64,000 nt of DNA. It comes from Sphaerolaimus hirsutus (taxonomy: Eukaryota; Nematoda; Chromadorea; Monhysterida; Sphaerolaimidae). Shown here in pieces: positions 22,401-33,700 of this stretch (position 1 is its first letter; each line of letters opens with the position of its first letter). The stretch spans positions 7,767,855-7,831,854 of the forward strand of contig OZ038455.1 of NCBI GenBank assembly GCA_964036195.1, given 5' to 3'. Below the pieces are notes generated by a model. The model was given only the letters and a program-made list of their open reading frames with translations, made no database searches and was not told where the DNA came from. The position numbers and the translations under genes were made by a program.

Positions 22401-25400
22401 GGGTTCTTGAGTCGCTGTCAATCTGCCATGTTTGTGCGTCACCTGAGTTCTTTCCCTCAAGCTTGGGATATACTCTTGATGCCACAAGTCCCAGAACTTA
22501 TCCAAAGTTTGCTGGGTTGTCTCCCAATATTTCTGCAGTTTCGCTGCGTTATCCATTCTGGGCACGAATTCTCCATCTTTGTCTGCGTCAAACTGTGGTG
22601 CTCCAATCTGACCTTCCCCTGTCAGGAAGTCTTTTGGCGTCAGCACTCTGAGGCTCTTTACATCACCATAGATGTAAGAGATTGGCCTGCTGTTGATCAC
22701 TGCTTCAACTTCTGGCAGAAGTGTCAACAATTCTTGCAGGGTTAACATTCTGTGCCCCACAGCTGCTTTGAAATGTTTCTTGGTGATGCCCACCATTCTC
22801 TCATAGACACCTCCCTGCCATGGTGCCATAGGAGTAGTCATGTTCCACTGGATTTGTTGCTGTGAGCAGTAAGTCTGTACCGCTCCACTTTTGACCATTT
22901 CTGACCATTCCTTTCCAGTATTGATGGCCTTGTCAGTGCTTGTGCTGAGCACTTTCTCTGTCAATTTGAATTGCGTCGCATTGTCTGAAATAACTGCTTC
23001 AGGCTTTCCACGCCTGGCGATGAATCTCCTGATTGCGTTCAGGAATTCTTGTGCTGTCATGTCCAGCACACTTTCCAGATGAACTGCACGTGTCACCATG
23101 CATGTGAACAAACAGATCCACATTTTCCTGTGATCTTTGTCCACTTTGTACCAAACTGGTCCCAAATAATCCAAGCCCGTGTATTGGAACGGTCTGGCTC
23201 TCTGAACTCTGGTTTCTGGTAAATCTGGCATTGGTGGAAGCTGGTACGGCTTCGCTCCCAATTTCTTACAGGTTGGGCAGGTTCTGGTCACATTGTAGAT
23301 CACCCGTCTGCCCTGTGTAATCCAGTACTTTTGTCTGATCGCTGCCAATGTGTGTTGCACTCCTGCGTGCATCAACTTCTCATGCTGGTCTCTGACGATC
23401 AGCTGAGTCACTGTAGCCGTTGCTGGCAACAGTATGAGTGGCACTGTGATCTCCTGTGGGTCTGTATGCTCCATTCTGCCATGGCACTTCAGGATTCCAT
23501 CCTGATGCATTTGCACATTGAGCCATTTGATCAACTGCTGGTCTGCAGCTGTTTTCTTGCTATTCTGGCTGCCTCTGCTGTGGCCTGTTGCCAGAATCTC
23601 TGCCACTCTTTTGTAATGATTTTGTTGCGTCACTTTGATCCAATATTTCAACGCAATCTCTCTCTCTTCAATGCTGATAATTCCCTGTGGTTTTATTGTA
23701 CCACAGATACTTTTCATGATTTCTGACAATCCATTCTGACTGTCATTTTTGCTGCGCTTTTTGTGCATCTGTCGCACAAATCTCATCACGTATACTGTTG
23801 CATCCAGTAATTTCGTCAGTGATGAGAATCTCTGAATCTCAATTCCCAATGGGTTGCTTTGCTTGCTTTCGTCAACTTGCACATTGCTGGTATCTGGGTC
23901 ACTGACCACTTGCTGTGTGGCGCCCAGGTAAATTGGACTGGCTTTTGGGAACTTGAGCTCTTCTCTCTTGATTTCTGCCATTACTTCTGGCGTAACTGGC
24001 TCCACTTTCGGCTCTGGCCACTCTCCAGTCATCAGCCATTCTGGCCCTTTCCACCACAGGTTACTGCCTTCCAACTCTGACATATTCATGCCTCTTGTAG
24101 CCATGTCAGCTGGGTTCTCCAGTCCTGCGATGTGTCTGATATGCATGTTTTCTGTCTCACTCTGAATTTTCCTGATTTCATCCAATCTGTTCTTGACAAA
24201 ACATGCCAGTGGCTTCGCAGTTATCAGCCACTTCAGACAACAAGTTGAATCTGACCATACGACTGTTTGACCGAATTTGACGTCCTTGAGCTCCTTGTGA
24301 ATAAACTTTGACATTCTGCTGCCGATCAACATTGCTAACAATTCCAGCCGTGGAATTGTCACTTCTGGTTTCTTTGGAGCGAGTCTCAATCTGGAGTACA
24401 GCAGGCTTGACGTGCCGCTGTCATTTTCTGTTTTCTGGCATATGTATGCCGCTGCGCTGTATGCCATTGCTGAGGCATCGACGGAAATGTGCAGTTGTGC
24501 ATCTGCACCACTCTGATAATTCAAATTTCGGTTGAACTTGATCTGTCCAACTTTGAGCAACTCTGTCTCTAATTGCTGCCAAATTGCTGTCTGTTCCTCA
24601 GACAGGGGTGTGTCCCATTCTTTGGCACTTGGTCCTGAATGCCATAACGTTTGCAAAAATCTCTTTGCTGGCAGTAGGACAGGACTAACGAGTCCCATTG
24701 GATCAAAACATCCCGCAGTCACCTTTGCAACTGTCCTTTTCGTGGGAAGTTTGATTTTCTGGTCAGTTTCTGATAACTGTGATTGCTGAACTGTCTTTGG
24801 CGTTTTCAGCCACATCTGGTCGCTCTCTGTGTCCCATTTCATTCCTAGGACTGTTGTGACAATTTCCTTGGCCACATCTGACTCTGCCAATTGCCAAGTA
24901 AAACTCTTATTGTTGCTGTTCCATTCTCTCAGATTCATCTGTGCCTCTGTGAACAGCACTTTGGATTCCTGGTACAATTCGATTGCTTTCTGCTCTGTAT
25001 CCACACTGAGGATCAAATTATCCACATACAGATTTTCATCGATCAATTTTGCATTCTCTGTGCCAGCTTGATTCAGGTGGTATCTGACTGTCAGCGCTAG
25101 CAGCGCTGGGCTGCAGATTATGCCAAATGGCAATCTGGCAAATCTGTAAATCTGAATGTTGTCCTCCATAGATGGTTTCGTGGGATCCTTGTACCACAGA
25201 AATCTTGTCACGTCTCTGTCACTGTCTTGCAGACTGATCTGCAGAAATGCTTTCTCTATGTCTGCAACCAGGGCGATTCCATGCAACCGGAATCGCATCA
25301 GCATCCCTACCAGCTGTGGTAGTATCACTGGACCGCGGTACATGCACTCATTCAAGCTTGGCATGCCTGGCGGTTTTGCTGAGGCATCATATACCTCTCT

Positions 25401-28193
25401 GACCTTTGTGGTAGTTTTCTCTGGCGTTATCACTGGTTGATGAGGCAATATATGGAACTTTCTGCCATCCATAATATCCTCTTGAACTTTCTCAATCACT
25501 CCTTGCTCCTCTTGCGTTTTCATGATTGTCTGAATTTTCTCCAGTAATTCTGGGTCTCTCTTGAGCCTATTGGTGAGGTATCTGAACCTCTTGAACGCCA
25601 TTGCCTTGTTATCTGGGAGCTCATGCAAATTCGGTTTGTACATGAACTTTACAGAGTACCGTCCATCTGGGTTTCTCTGTACACTCTCATTGAATTGCTT
25701 GATGGCCTCATCGTCCTCGACGAGGTCTGGCTGGTCCATTATGCCAATGGTATCCAGTCTATCCATGTCTTTGACATTTGGTACAGGAGCAATTGACAAC
25801 GGTGCTTCCTCGTACCACTTTTCTCTCTGAATTTGATGCACAATTGTATTGACCACCACCGGATATGCGCCATCCGTGGTCCATTGATTTCTGTTGCTCA
25901 TCAGCTGCCCACCTCCCATCAGCAATCCCAATTCTGATGGAATGACATACAATCCTGACGGAAGTTTGGTGGTGCTGGTGTTTCTGGACATCAAGTCCCA
26001 GAAATAATTCAAGCCCACTATAATGTCTGGCTTGAACTTGCACTCTGTCCCTTTTTCCTTGGGAATTCTGTCTGCAAAGTAACTCTCATCCGGGAAGTAC
26101 TTCTGCAGGTACTTTTCGTCCTGTTCTGACACAGGCACTTTGACCTGTTCTGTGGTCAACGTCGGGACCACATCAGCCACCATATCAACTTTCTGGCCAT
26201 TTCTGAGCCGCATTCTGAATTCCACTTGCTGTACTACTTTATAGTGCGGCTTTTCATTTCCGAATGTGTACACCTGGATGTGGTGTTCACCTGTACTCTT
26301 CAAATTGAGTTTCTTGGCCACTTTCTCTGACATGTACGTTCCCTGGGATCCTGTGTCCAGGAACGCTTGAATCTGTAGCGGTGGCTGTTCAGGCTCCATC
26401 TCTGTATCCATTTCTGAAGCCTCAATCACGGTTCTGGCTGTCATCAACATTGACATATTCCTGTTTACTGACAGGTTCACTGACGTATTTTGTTGCTTTG
26501 TATTTGGTTCTGTAACCACTGTGCTGGATATGGTTTCTGTCTCTACCATTTCTGGTCCAGCTTCTTCCACAGTGACACAATTCACTGTGGCCTTTCTCTG
26601 TTGGCTCTGTGCTGGTCGACCGGCCGTCGGCACAGACTTTCTGCCATTGTTTGCTGCTTGCTGGCCATTCTGTTGACCATTCGCTCTGAATGCTGGAATT
26701 TGCCGTCCAGCGTTTCCATTGCCATTGTCACCAAATTTCTCTGGGCACACCGCAGTGTGGTGCCTATTGGACTTGCAATAGAAACAATTTCTCGTAAATT
26801 GACATTGATTCATGTAATGCCCTCTCTGCAGGCATCTCAGGCATCGCTCTGCCTTTGACAAAATCACTCTCCTTTCTCTGGCAGTTTTGAACTTTGGACA
26901 CTTATCATTAAAGTGTAATTGCTGTGTGTCATTGCAGAACACACACGGCCTCCCAGGATTCATAAATCCAGCCTGTGGTGCACTCTGACCATTCTGGATC
27001 ACAGACATGCTCCCTGTGCTGGTCCTTGGGTTCTCTGGCCCTCTGAATCGATTCCCATTGCCTTGGAATCGATTATTGAATTGCTGTGCGCGAGGATTAT
27101 TCCCGAATCCCTGGCGCGATTGCTGAACTGGTGCTTCAGTTTGCTGTGCGTGCTGTACAGCCTCACTGAGCGCTAGCTGCTTGCCAAACAGCTCTCTGAA
27201 TTTTTCCACCGTCAAGGCTTCCTCAGTTCCCTGTTCCTTCTGGATTTCTCTGAGAACCTCGGGTGGCACTTTCTGTTGCAGCTGGCTCAACAGCATTGGA
27301 TGTTCCACTGATTCACCCAGTGACTCCAACTGCTGGAGCAGCCTTTCAATTGCATCAAACAAAATTCTCATATCCTGACAGGTATTCCTGGCCTGTCGCA
27401 ACTTCATGATATTACTCATCAGCGTGTTTCTGACCACAACTTGCTGGTCATATCTCTTTTTGAGCATTGCAATTGCGGGTGCATAATTCTCTGCGGTCAC
27501 ACTCAATCCACTGATCATGCCAAATGCTGAGCCTTTCAGCAAGCTCCTCAAGTATGAAAACTTGGAAATGTCCTCCAAATCTGTCCGATTGTGAATGTGG
27601 GATTCGAACATTTGCCACCATGATCGAAATTTGACAATTTCCCCAGTAAACTGTTCCACTTCCAGTTTCTGTAATTTGACGCTCTTTGCTGTGGTTGCAT
27701 TGGTTGAACTGGCCCCCGGAGCAGCTCCCTGAGCTGTCAGAGCCATCTGGGCAGCCATCTGCTGTATGAATGCTGTATTGACTTCATACATGGTATTTCC
27801 GCTCTGTTGCTGGATCATGTCTTGCAACTCTTCGATGTATACATTCATGGCTGCAATTTTCTGTGTCACCAAGTCTGACATGTTTGCATACTCCTCATAT
27901 GAGTCTTGGTATATCTTCTGTTCTTGTTCCAACTGGTCGGGTTCGTCAATGTCCTTGACGATGTCCCTCCATGCGTCAAATTGAGTTCTCACTGCAGTCA
28001 TTGCACTTTCCAATTTTGCACCCTCCTGTTTGATAGTTGCAATCACTCTTCTCATCTCTGTTCTCTTATCTTCCTTTGATGCTTCCGCAAATAGCTCCAG
28101 GTCATACTTGGCAAATTCTCTTGCCAATCTGCTTTCCACCCTGTGCTTTGCTGGCCCCAGGGTCTTTCTGATGTGACCTGTTGGCGAAACCAT
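19491..28193 (-). CDS. Gag-pol-env polyprotein of BEL/Pao element, 2900 aa
   Basis: One uninterrupted frame. Gag (about 1-540) has a DUF1759-like core (KLQKLEVEQFTGEIVKF) and two C-x2-C-x4-H-x4-C knuckles near 450-490. The aspartic protease is at about 611 (AFLDTGSQGTY). RT spans about 900-1150 with YVDN at the catalytic turn near 1056. RNase H is near 1242 (SVDAS), followed by an H-H-C-C integrase finger near 1600. The integrase D, D and E lie near 1670, 1739 and 1793. A DUF5641-like tail follows. From about 2054 comes an env-like part: a hydrophobic signal (GMLCMVLMLTG), a long Cys-containing ectodomain with N-glycosylation sites, a TM helix near 2684 and a basic tail. The env origin is not assigned. 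BEL elements with captured viral glycoproteins are known. There is no stop or frameshift between gag, pol and env. Confidence 0.95.
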   Translation of the reverse strand: MVSPTGHIRKTLGPAKHRVESRLAREFAKYDLELFAEASKEDKRTEMRRVIATIKQEGAKLESAMTAVRTQFDAWRDIVKDIDEPDQLEQEQKIYQDSYEEYANMSDLVTQKIAAMNVYIEELQDMIQQQSGNTMYEVNTAFIQQMAAQMALTAQGAAPGASSTNATTAKSVKLQKLEVEQFTGEIVKFRSWWQMFESHIHNRTDLEDISKFSYLRSLLKGSAFGMISGLSVTAENYAPAIAMLKKRYDQQVVVRNTLMSNIMKLRQARNTCQDMRILFDAIERLLQQLESLGESVEHPMLLSQLQQKVPPEVLREIQKEQGTEEALTVEKFRELFGKQLALSEAVQHAQQTEAPVQQSRQGFGNNPRAQQFNNRFQGNGNRFRGPENPRTSTGSMSVIQNGQSAPQAGFMNPGRPCVFCNDTQQLHFNDKCPKFKTARERRVILSKAERCLRCLQRGHYMNQCQFTRNCFYCKSNRHHTAVCPEKFGDNGNGNAGRQIPAFRANGQQNGQQAANNGRKSVPTAGRPAQSQQRKATVNCVTVEEAGPEMVETETISSTVVTEPNTKQQNTSVNLSVNRNMSMLMTARTVIEASEMDTEMEPEQPPLQIQAFLDTGSQGTYMSEKVAKKLNLKSTGEHHIQVYTFGNEKPHYKVVQQVEFRMRLRNGQKVDMVADVVPTLTTEQVKVPVSEQDEKYLQKYFPDESYFADRIPKEKGTECKFKPDIIVGLNYFWDLMSRNTSTTKLPSGLYVIPSELGLLMGGGQLMSNRNQWTTDGAYPVVVNTIVHQIQREKWYEEAPLSIAPVPNVKDMDRLDTIGIMDQPDLVEDDEAIKQFNESVQRNPDGRYSVKFMYKPNLHELPDNKAMAFKRFRYLTNRLKRDPELLEKIQTIMKTQEEQGVIEKVQEDIMDGRKFHILPHQPVITPEKTTTKVREVYDASAKPPGMPSLNECMYRGPVILPQLVGMLMRFRLHGIALVADIEKAFLQISLQDSDRDVTRFLWYKDPTKPSMEDNIQIYRFARLPFGIICSPALLALTVRYHLNQAGTENAKLIDENLYVDNLILSVDTEQKAIELYQESKVLFTEAQMNLREWNSNNKSFTWQLAESDVAKEIVTTVLGMKWDTESDQMWLKTPKTVQQSQLSETDQKIKLPTKRTVAKVTAGCFDPMGLVSPVLLPAKRFLQTLWHSGPSAKEWDTPLSEEQTAIWQQLETELLKVGQIKFNRNLNYQSGADAQLHISVDASAMAYSAAAYICQKTENDSGTSSLLYSRLRLAPKKPEVTIPRLELLAMLIGSRMSKFIHKELKDVKFGQTVVWSDSTCCLKWLITAKPLACFVKNRLDEIRKIQSETENMHIRHIAGLENPADMATRGMNMSELEGSNLWWKGPEWLMTGEWPEPKVEPVTPEVMAEIKREELKFPKASPIYLGATQQVVSDPDTSNVQVDESKQSNPLGIEIQRFSSLTKLLDATVYVMRFVRQMHKKRSKNDSQNGLSEIMKSICGTIKPQGIISIEEREIALKYWIKVTQQNHYKRVAEILATGHSRGSQNSKKTAADQQLIKWLNVQMHQDGILKCHGRMEHTDPQEITVPLILLPATATVTQLIVRDQHEKLMHAGVQHTLAAIRQKYWITQGRRVIYNVTRTCPTCKKLGAKPYQLPPMPDLPETRVQRARPFQYTGLDYLGPVWYKVDKDHRKMWICLFTCMVTRAVHLESVLDMTAQEFLNAIRRFIARRGKPEAVISDNATQFKLTEKVLSTSTDKAINTGKEWSEMVKSGAVQTYCSQQQIQWNMTTPMAPWQGGVYERMVGITKKHFKAAVGHRMLTLQELLTLLPEVEAVINSRPISYIYGDVKSLRVLTPKDFLTGEGQIGAPQFDADKDGEFVPRMDNAAKLQKYWETTQQTLDKFWDLWHQEYIPSLRERTQVTHKHGRLTATQEPKVNEVVLIYEENMPRGAWRMGRIEQLDPSKDGQIRSAKVRTANRNVVSRPLNQLYPLEINSKTMDIPETAVTVKVDLLDPAIVQKHVRNQSSNRDSVPNPAQRNSASDRVLRSATGKTTATTSSLVIGMLCMVLMLTGMSESATLREAGKAYSEVFSRTYVLETSTVRPPSLAAHHGLPPLPSEWPQKSVREMQTYERFKDAIKDHPVEQVISSQSQKYQICTSGRHVHALTVPEEVQCHIPPRNFVKAMKVTLYAQRQIPQKEKAYRCYIRIKEIITHTSFWGAKGITGNFEKYQQVGVVACNYARIHKMFRGTPLVEMEPRVWTTNQTLNVEYSWCCHDKENVVSNFYMEEGTVASLDGKTVISDLQDFSQCRAMMGHCRDHNYGITVWDTENFKHQCAYERIGRFKSEISGQTIIVSKLQAAYSHSNKTKRPIGSECVPGDTYYTDQGGVFIQFDRREDVPVEWAMPGKIVEARESTISGTLYARLDDRNSKFQFLQHVVREMTQAQFAIVWHQLCQLRKNQLDMLTQLFRIDPTLGIRAMLGRQDVHAEWAGEAIMFWECKEVQPYIIYQTGKVGETCYKYTPMRLDKDGPLWFKSPGSRDLVEKSPEEDCSHTTPHLYRNEHGQWKSAHGMVHVTETPIEMTWKGQWQAFTFDAPHLFTNIVNRATNFMDVRGQIQRLQNLEHVQNQLIDYTADMSLDPRVIRNSIEGIGAGIGQTAAGIGKAYGHYISGVSKGYTNFMGGMLKGPFQVIINTIAMLLGITILIAGIVAAGYLWYNWRIATGKPVIPPCVYTCIWKCIVCPFKCIWLCFRAIRYTIKKSTQKETNYPQRKVRKTELRPAIKRRARSNSTQSVRFSRRAETEDRMAKSLSAYVQPDESSADEGQVRARNRDSVHMPDIRKFTSRERAGSDTGNYLLHHQARSALASPTTGPATSRTPTTSRTTTFTTEATVETPLITLAPTTTSM

Positions 28194-29405
28194 TTTTGCT
28201 GATGAATTTTTCCTTCACTGTTTCTCTTTATAGTGCGTCGCCTGTGACGCTTGTGACGCTTCTCTGCGTCTTTCTGTGCAGTGCTCTGTGCACCACGGAT
28301 TTGTTGTGCCACACACAATACCAATGCAGTCCTACAGGCCCCTGACGTGTTCTCACGCGTTGACCTTTACTGCACTGGCACCAGGTGTGTTCCTAAAGCC
28401 CCTGACGTGATTGTTTACACGCGTTGACTTCAACACACCGGTCAAATCCACCTGGACAATAAACAATTTATTTGCCCAGCAGTGTGCGCCCAAGGAGGGT
28501 CCGTACACACTCTTTCTGAGCGCTCTGGCGCTCTTTCTGGCACGCCTGTGTGCCTTGTGACCACGCCGGCCACTTGCTTTCCTGAGCGGCTCCTGTGCCG
28601 CTGTGCGCAGTGCTGCGCTTGCCGTGTCGCCCGTGACACGTTTCTGTGCACTCTGGTGCACTTTCTGATTCTGGGCAGTGTTTCTTTACACTGCTCTGCA
28701 ATTGCGTCTGTGCAATGCAGTTTTCTGGCACTTTTGTGCTGTCTGATCTGATGGTACCGAGCAGGCACAGCGTGTATATTTGATGGGAGCTCCGCAAAGC
28801 CCCTACACGCCACCAAGTATCCTAATACTTGGTTTTCAAATCCACTCTCTGTCAGCTACAGCCCTCTGTCAGCTACAGCCCTTTGTACACTGATACCCCT
28901 ACTTTTGCACTTCCGAGGTATGAGTCCACTCTTACCCAGTGGAGCGAGGGACCTCCGCGAATGCCCAAAAAACAGCCCTTTGACTAGCGTGGCTCTGTGG
29001 CGATCCTGTCTCCGTCAGGTCACCCTCCCTTGGCATAGGAAGGACGTGCGAGCGGTCACTGGCGTCCGGATGTCCAGGAGCGTCCAGCAAAAGTTTGACC
29101 ACCGTCCGACAATGACTCCTTGTCAAATGCCGGTGCCGCCCAGCGTCTAGCACCTTGCCAGAACACTGGTGAAAGCTGCCTGAAATCCTGACAGGCTTGT
29201 CAGAACTCCAGTGTCCTCCGCGCGTGAGCGTAGAACCGCTCCCAGGATGTAGACAGGAGTGCCGTGACTTTGGCACAATGCTGTCTGCAAATCAACAGCC
29301 AACGCTCAGCCAAGGCCAATTGATGTTCAGCAGGACTTTTGAAGTTCTGCCAACTGCCGCACAATGTCCGTTCCGGCTTGGTGATAGCACAATGTCATGC
29401 AATCA
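28194..29405 (-). other. BEL/Pao 5' leader
   Basis: This is about 1.2 kb of GC-rich untranslated leader between the primer site and the gag ATG. It has many short GTGCGCTCTGGCGCTC-like repeats. The equivalent sequence continues at the right window end in copy 2. Confidence 0.7.
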
Positions 29406-29422
29406 CCCTGCTCGCTGCGCCA
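29406..29422 (-). promoter_or_regulatory. Primer binding site
   Basis: On the coding strand TGGCGCAGCGAGCAGGG follows the 5' LTR with no spacer. TGG would pair with a tRNA CCA end. I did not identify the tRNA. Confidence 0.7.
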
Positions 29423-30721
29423 TGTGATGAAGCCACCGAAGTCAGCGTCTTCTACCACCGAATCCGGCTGCTTCAAGACCGTAGTGAGAAACGGCCTTTA
29501 GAGTGGTTGATTTCCCGTTGTAGCCGAACGTCCACTTGTCGACAGTCAAGTTGAGTTTATTTCGTAGTCGTGTGTTGAAAAGGGGATTCGAATTGTTTCA
29601 GGTACTTTATTTCGATCAGATACAGCGTGTTACAAAAGCGCAAAGTCTAGCGAGCTTCCTAATCGAAGTTTCTATCGCTAGCTTATTTTCGTTCAGAAGC
29701 TTGGGGTCCGCAGACTGAAGTAAAAACTTCCAAAGTAGCTAAGACACGGAAATCATGTATAGAAAAACAGTTACAGTAATTTCCTAATACAAATGCACAA
29801 ATAAACCACTAATATAGCAATAAGACACATTTGATAGAAACAGTTGGCTTATTCTATGCGTGCATACATTCAAATACTTATGGTAAAGAAATACCAGGTA
29901 CAAATTGGGTTAATAGAAAACTATTAATCTTGAGAGGCGCGAAGTCGGCAAACTCGGCCGATTTACTAATTTGTTCCAATTTGTCAGAAAACATTGACGC
30001 ACATTGGAACTAATAAAATAGGGTTTGAAACTGTAAATAGTAGTGTAAATGTTCCTAATGACATAAATAGAGCAGGGTATATTCGATATAATAATAATTA
30101 CTTCCTGGAAACGTATATTTCATAATTGGTAAATTGGGACTTATTCGAGGTAAATGGGTATATTAATTGAGCAGGGTCTATAATATATTCAGCTTGAGCA
30201 AAGTATTATAATTATTAAGTAAATATAAATATAAGTTGTGGACAGGGTTAAACAATTATGCCTACGCGAAGGGCTTCGTAAAACACGTACAGTAAATGCT
30301 AGTTGCATACAGGGCACTATTTCTCCATTAGGACGCTGGCCTAGATAATTACGCAGCACGTAAATATTTACAAGATTTGACTTTTGTAAACTGCAAGTAA
30401 ACTATGCAAATGTATGTATAATCATGATCAGAAAATTACGGCGAGTTGAATGAGCCTAATTTTATATTAATACACCTAATAATAACATATTTGACCTTTT
30501 ATCCTAAACATTCCACATAAACCTATCAATAACTTATAGAACACTTTCCTAATCGAATATTCTCCATGGGTAAATAATATAGTGCAGGAAATACAATTTG
30601 CGTGGTAAATTAATATAGTGTATAAATTGTAAATTAGTGCAAATAAGTAAATGTGCAAATATGAGCCTAATTATCAATTCTCTGTATTTCTTTATCCATC
30701 CATTTTGCCACGGTCAGCACA
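29423..30721 (-). repeat. BEL/Pao 5' LTR, copy 1
   Basis: It is 1299 bp, the same length as the other LTR and almost identical, with single-base differences for example at 29545 and near 30500. On the coding strand it would hold the promoter. I cannot place a TATA box with confidence. Confidence 0.95.
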
Positions 30722-30726
30722 CTTTC

Positions 30727-33700
30727 TTTGGTGCTGTTTTTACATGACCATTTAGATATGCATCCAAACGTAAGTGATGTACACTTCGGATGTATCTATG
30801 AGAGAACCTTTTCAGCATTAGTTTTACCAAAGAGTGCTAAACAAGATTTAACCACGTCGGTGGTACAGGCTGCGAAGGAGAGTTTTGAATTGTGCAAAAA
30901 AGCTACTAACGTTTCCTACTTGAATTTATTAGCTATGCATAATGTAAACGATATAACTCCCCTGCAGGCTGAATCCCTGGGTGTGTTCACGTGCCAATCC
31001 AAGGAGATCTTTGCTAAATTACAGCATGCCATTTATTTAAGTGGGCAGATCGACTTGGGGCAGGCCATGATCGTCGAAACGATGCAGCTCGAATCTCAGC
31101 GCATGCAAACCCAATTATGGGACGAGTTAAAAGTGCAGCGTGAGATGGTCGAGCGGGTGCAACTCAGCTTGCAGGCCAAGGGAGTTGATCTAACGGCCGA
31201 TGTGAACAACATTTTCATGTTGAGTAGCACCGAGCCGCAGGATCCTATGTCCTTTTTTCATCGGACTGACTTCCTGGCTTTCGGCATACACTGGAAGTGC
31301 ATTATGTGCGCGCTGCTCTGGCACAAAGGCGAAACACTGGGTGTGCCGGCACTCAAAGAAGAAGCCATACGGTGCAACATATCGTATATTGAATATGACC
31401 CGATGGCCCCCAGTGTTATGGCCAAGTGCTGGGCGGAGTGGCGCAACGAGCAGTGGAAATTGTATTATGACAATACCGACGACAATCACGCCGTCACATG
31501 GTATGATAAAACAATTTCCGAAGATTCTGCTCGTATGCGCAGTACACCCGCCTACCGCTCCCTCGTGGCAGTTTTGCAAATGTGCGTCAAGGGGAATAAA
31601 GCCTTCGCCATGTATTTAAAACTCACGGGGTCGCGGCAGATCCACAATGCGGCGCGCGCGCATCGCTTTCTCGGCAACGGCTATAATAAAACTTCGTGGG
31701 ATGGTGTGACGAAATCGAGCGACGGCCGAAACATGAATATGTACGGCCTGGCCCTCGAGGAAGTGCGCGCCTCCCCGGAGCTCGCCTCGCTGGTATTTAC
31801 GCCAGAGGAGGAGCAGGCCTATAATGCCGAGTTTGTGGTGTTTGAAGCGGACCAGATGTGGACCGTGGGCACAAGAATTGAGGCGCACAAAGAGAGGGCG
31901 AAAGCCATGCACCAAGGTAGGCTGGGTGGTTTGCACAGTTCCCGTGGGAATAATGCAAAATGGGGGAAAACGATACGCAATATTCAAAAATATATTGAAT
32001 TCGGTATCAAAGAATCTGAGATAGAAGATGGGGAAATTGTAGAGTTTTCGGTAAAGGAGAGCGTTATTAAACGCTATACGATATGTCCTGAACCACTCCG
32101 CCATTCCCAAATGTCACTATCCATGATATCTCAACCCTCACCTTCCATTACAGTCAACCAGTGGAACCAGACGATCAACAAGCGCAACAAGGGGAAGTCG
32201 TCCTCCAGTTCCGCCGGCGCGGCGGCTGCCGGGGTGGAGCCCGCTGAAGGTGCGGGTGCGGCCGCAGATGATGGCGCTGTGGACATGGAGAACGAGGTGA
32301 TTCAGCGTTTTCATCTTGACTACGAGGACAACCCTTTACGGTTGTGGGCGGGCAAGTTTGCGGAAAAGAGCGGCAATCTGACCCCTAAAACAGTAGACAT
32401 CCACTCGCCGGCGGCCATCAGTGCTGCCAAAATGGCGGTCACTACAGACGCCATGGGCGGGACAGTCAACTGGGAGGATAAAGTTTTTGTCTCCGACTGC
32501 GGATGGTTTACCATTAGGGATCTTTTGCGCTCTTTTGACCACGATCCATGCGAATGGCAGCCATACCTGCAACGGGATGTGAAACGTCCGGTGACCTGGC
32601 AATCGCCTGTATGGTCTTTAACGCCGCTGCCCACGAACTTCTTTTCAGATAAGTTCTCGCGTGATGACAAGTATGGCCAGGACCATACGGGTCCGCGTGA
32701 TGGGTGGTTAGGCGTGTCGGTCGATTTCATACCGTTGCGCGTGTGGCTGGTGGGCGACAGCACTGCTAAATCGGTGAGAGTGCCGCTCCTGGACTGTTTA
32801 CGTAAAAGTGTCGTCCACACGGAGGCGGCGCACTTGCCAAATACGGTGTCTGTGTCGACTATCGCCACTTGCTACACTGGGTGTAGAATGGCAACTATGA
32901 AAGGTGCGTGTGCCCTGGCAGATTTTAGCGAGGTGAAAATTGTGGTCTGGAAATCAATTCTGGACTACATTGACACCGCATTTTGCTTAGCTAAATCGGG
33001 GGAATCGGAAGGCATCTGCCAATTCGTGCGGAATGTTTACGTGGCGCTGTTACAACTGCGTTTCATTCTGTTCGACCAGGGCTTGCCGCACATTCCGATT
33101 GTGTGTTGCGTAACCCAGCCATTTTTTCCGGCACAAGAGGGTGTCGCACACAACGCGTACGCAGAGGCTGTGATTTGGAGGCTGGGTAGAGACATTGAAT
33201 CAGCATTGTCACGGGTCTGCGCCAATATACCTGGCGTAACCATCACCCAGCCTCTGAATTACATGCTGCGCAACAAAAAATCCGCAATAATTCCGCACCT
33301 AGTGGGTGTGGACACAATGCGCCTATATGAAGGGATTGTAGGCACGGACGGCATCCATCTGAGCAAGTACGGGGAGACGTTTTTGGGGCGCCTATTGGCC
33401 CGGGATTGCGTACTGGCGCTGGAAGGTTACAGCGCTCCAACGCTATCCAGGTGGGCGAAATATAGTATAGCGCTCATTAACACTAGTGGTAGATGTTACA
33501 GGTCGAACATATGTTACTGTGACTGGCTCAACACTTCCAACTTTACCTCAGGTGGCGGCAGATGTGCGGGTCGACCGATCCCGACCTTTGCAAAGAGGGG
33601 CAAAGGCTGCTGGCGGACCTGTTCAACAGGGCGAGGGAGGTCTGTCATTTTAATGACATGTATCGGTTGCACAATATCTGGTGATATGTCCACCCGAGAT

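Larger units (their letters stand above)
18150..30721 (-). mobile_element. Complete BEL/Pao LTR retrotransposon with env-like region
   Basis: The two LTRs bound a body with one 2900-codon gag-pol-env frame. CTTTC is duplicated at 18145-18149 and 30722-30726. The 5-bp duplication and the domain order protease, RT, RNase H, integrase fit BEL/Pao. The reading frame is intact and the LTRs nearly identical, so insertion was recent. It interrupts an intron of the non-LTR element, in the opposite orientation. Confidence 0.95.

Noticed and set aside
20524-27378. Many plus-strand ORFs of 60-159 residues opposite the BEL polyprotein
   Set aside because: They are shadows of the intact minus-strand coding frame. 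The same shadows occur opposite copy 2.
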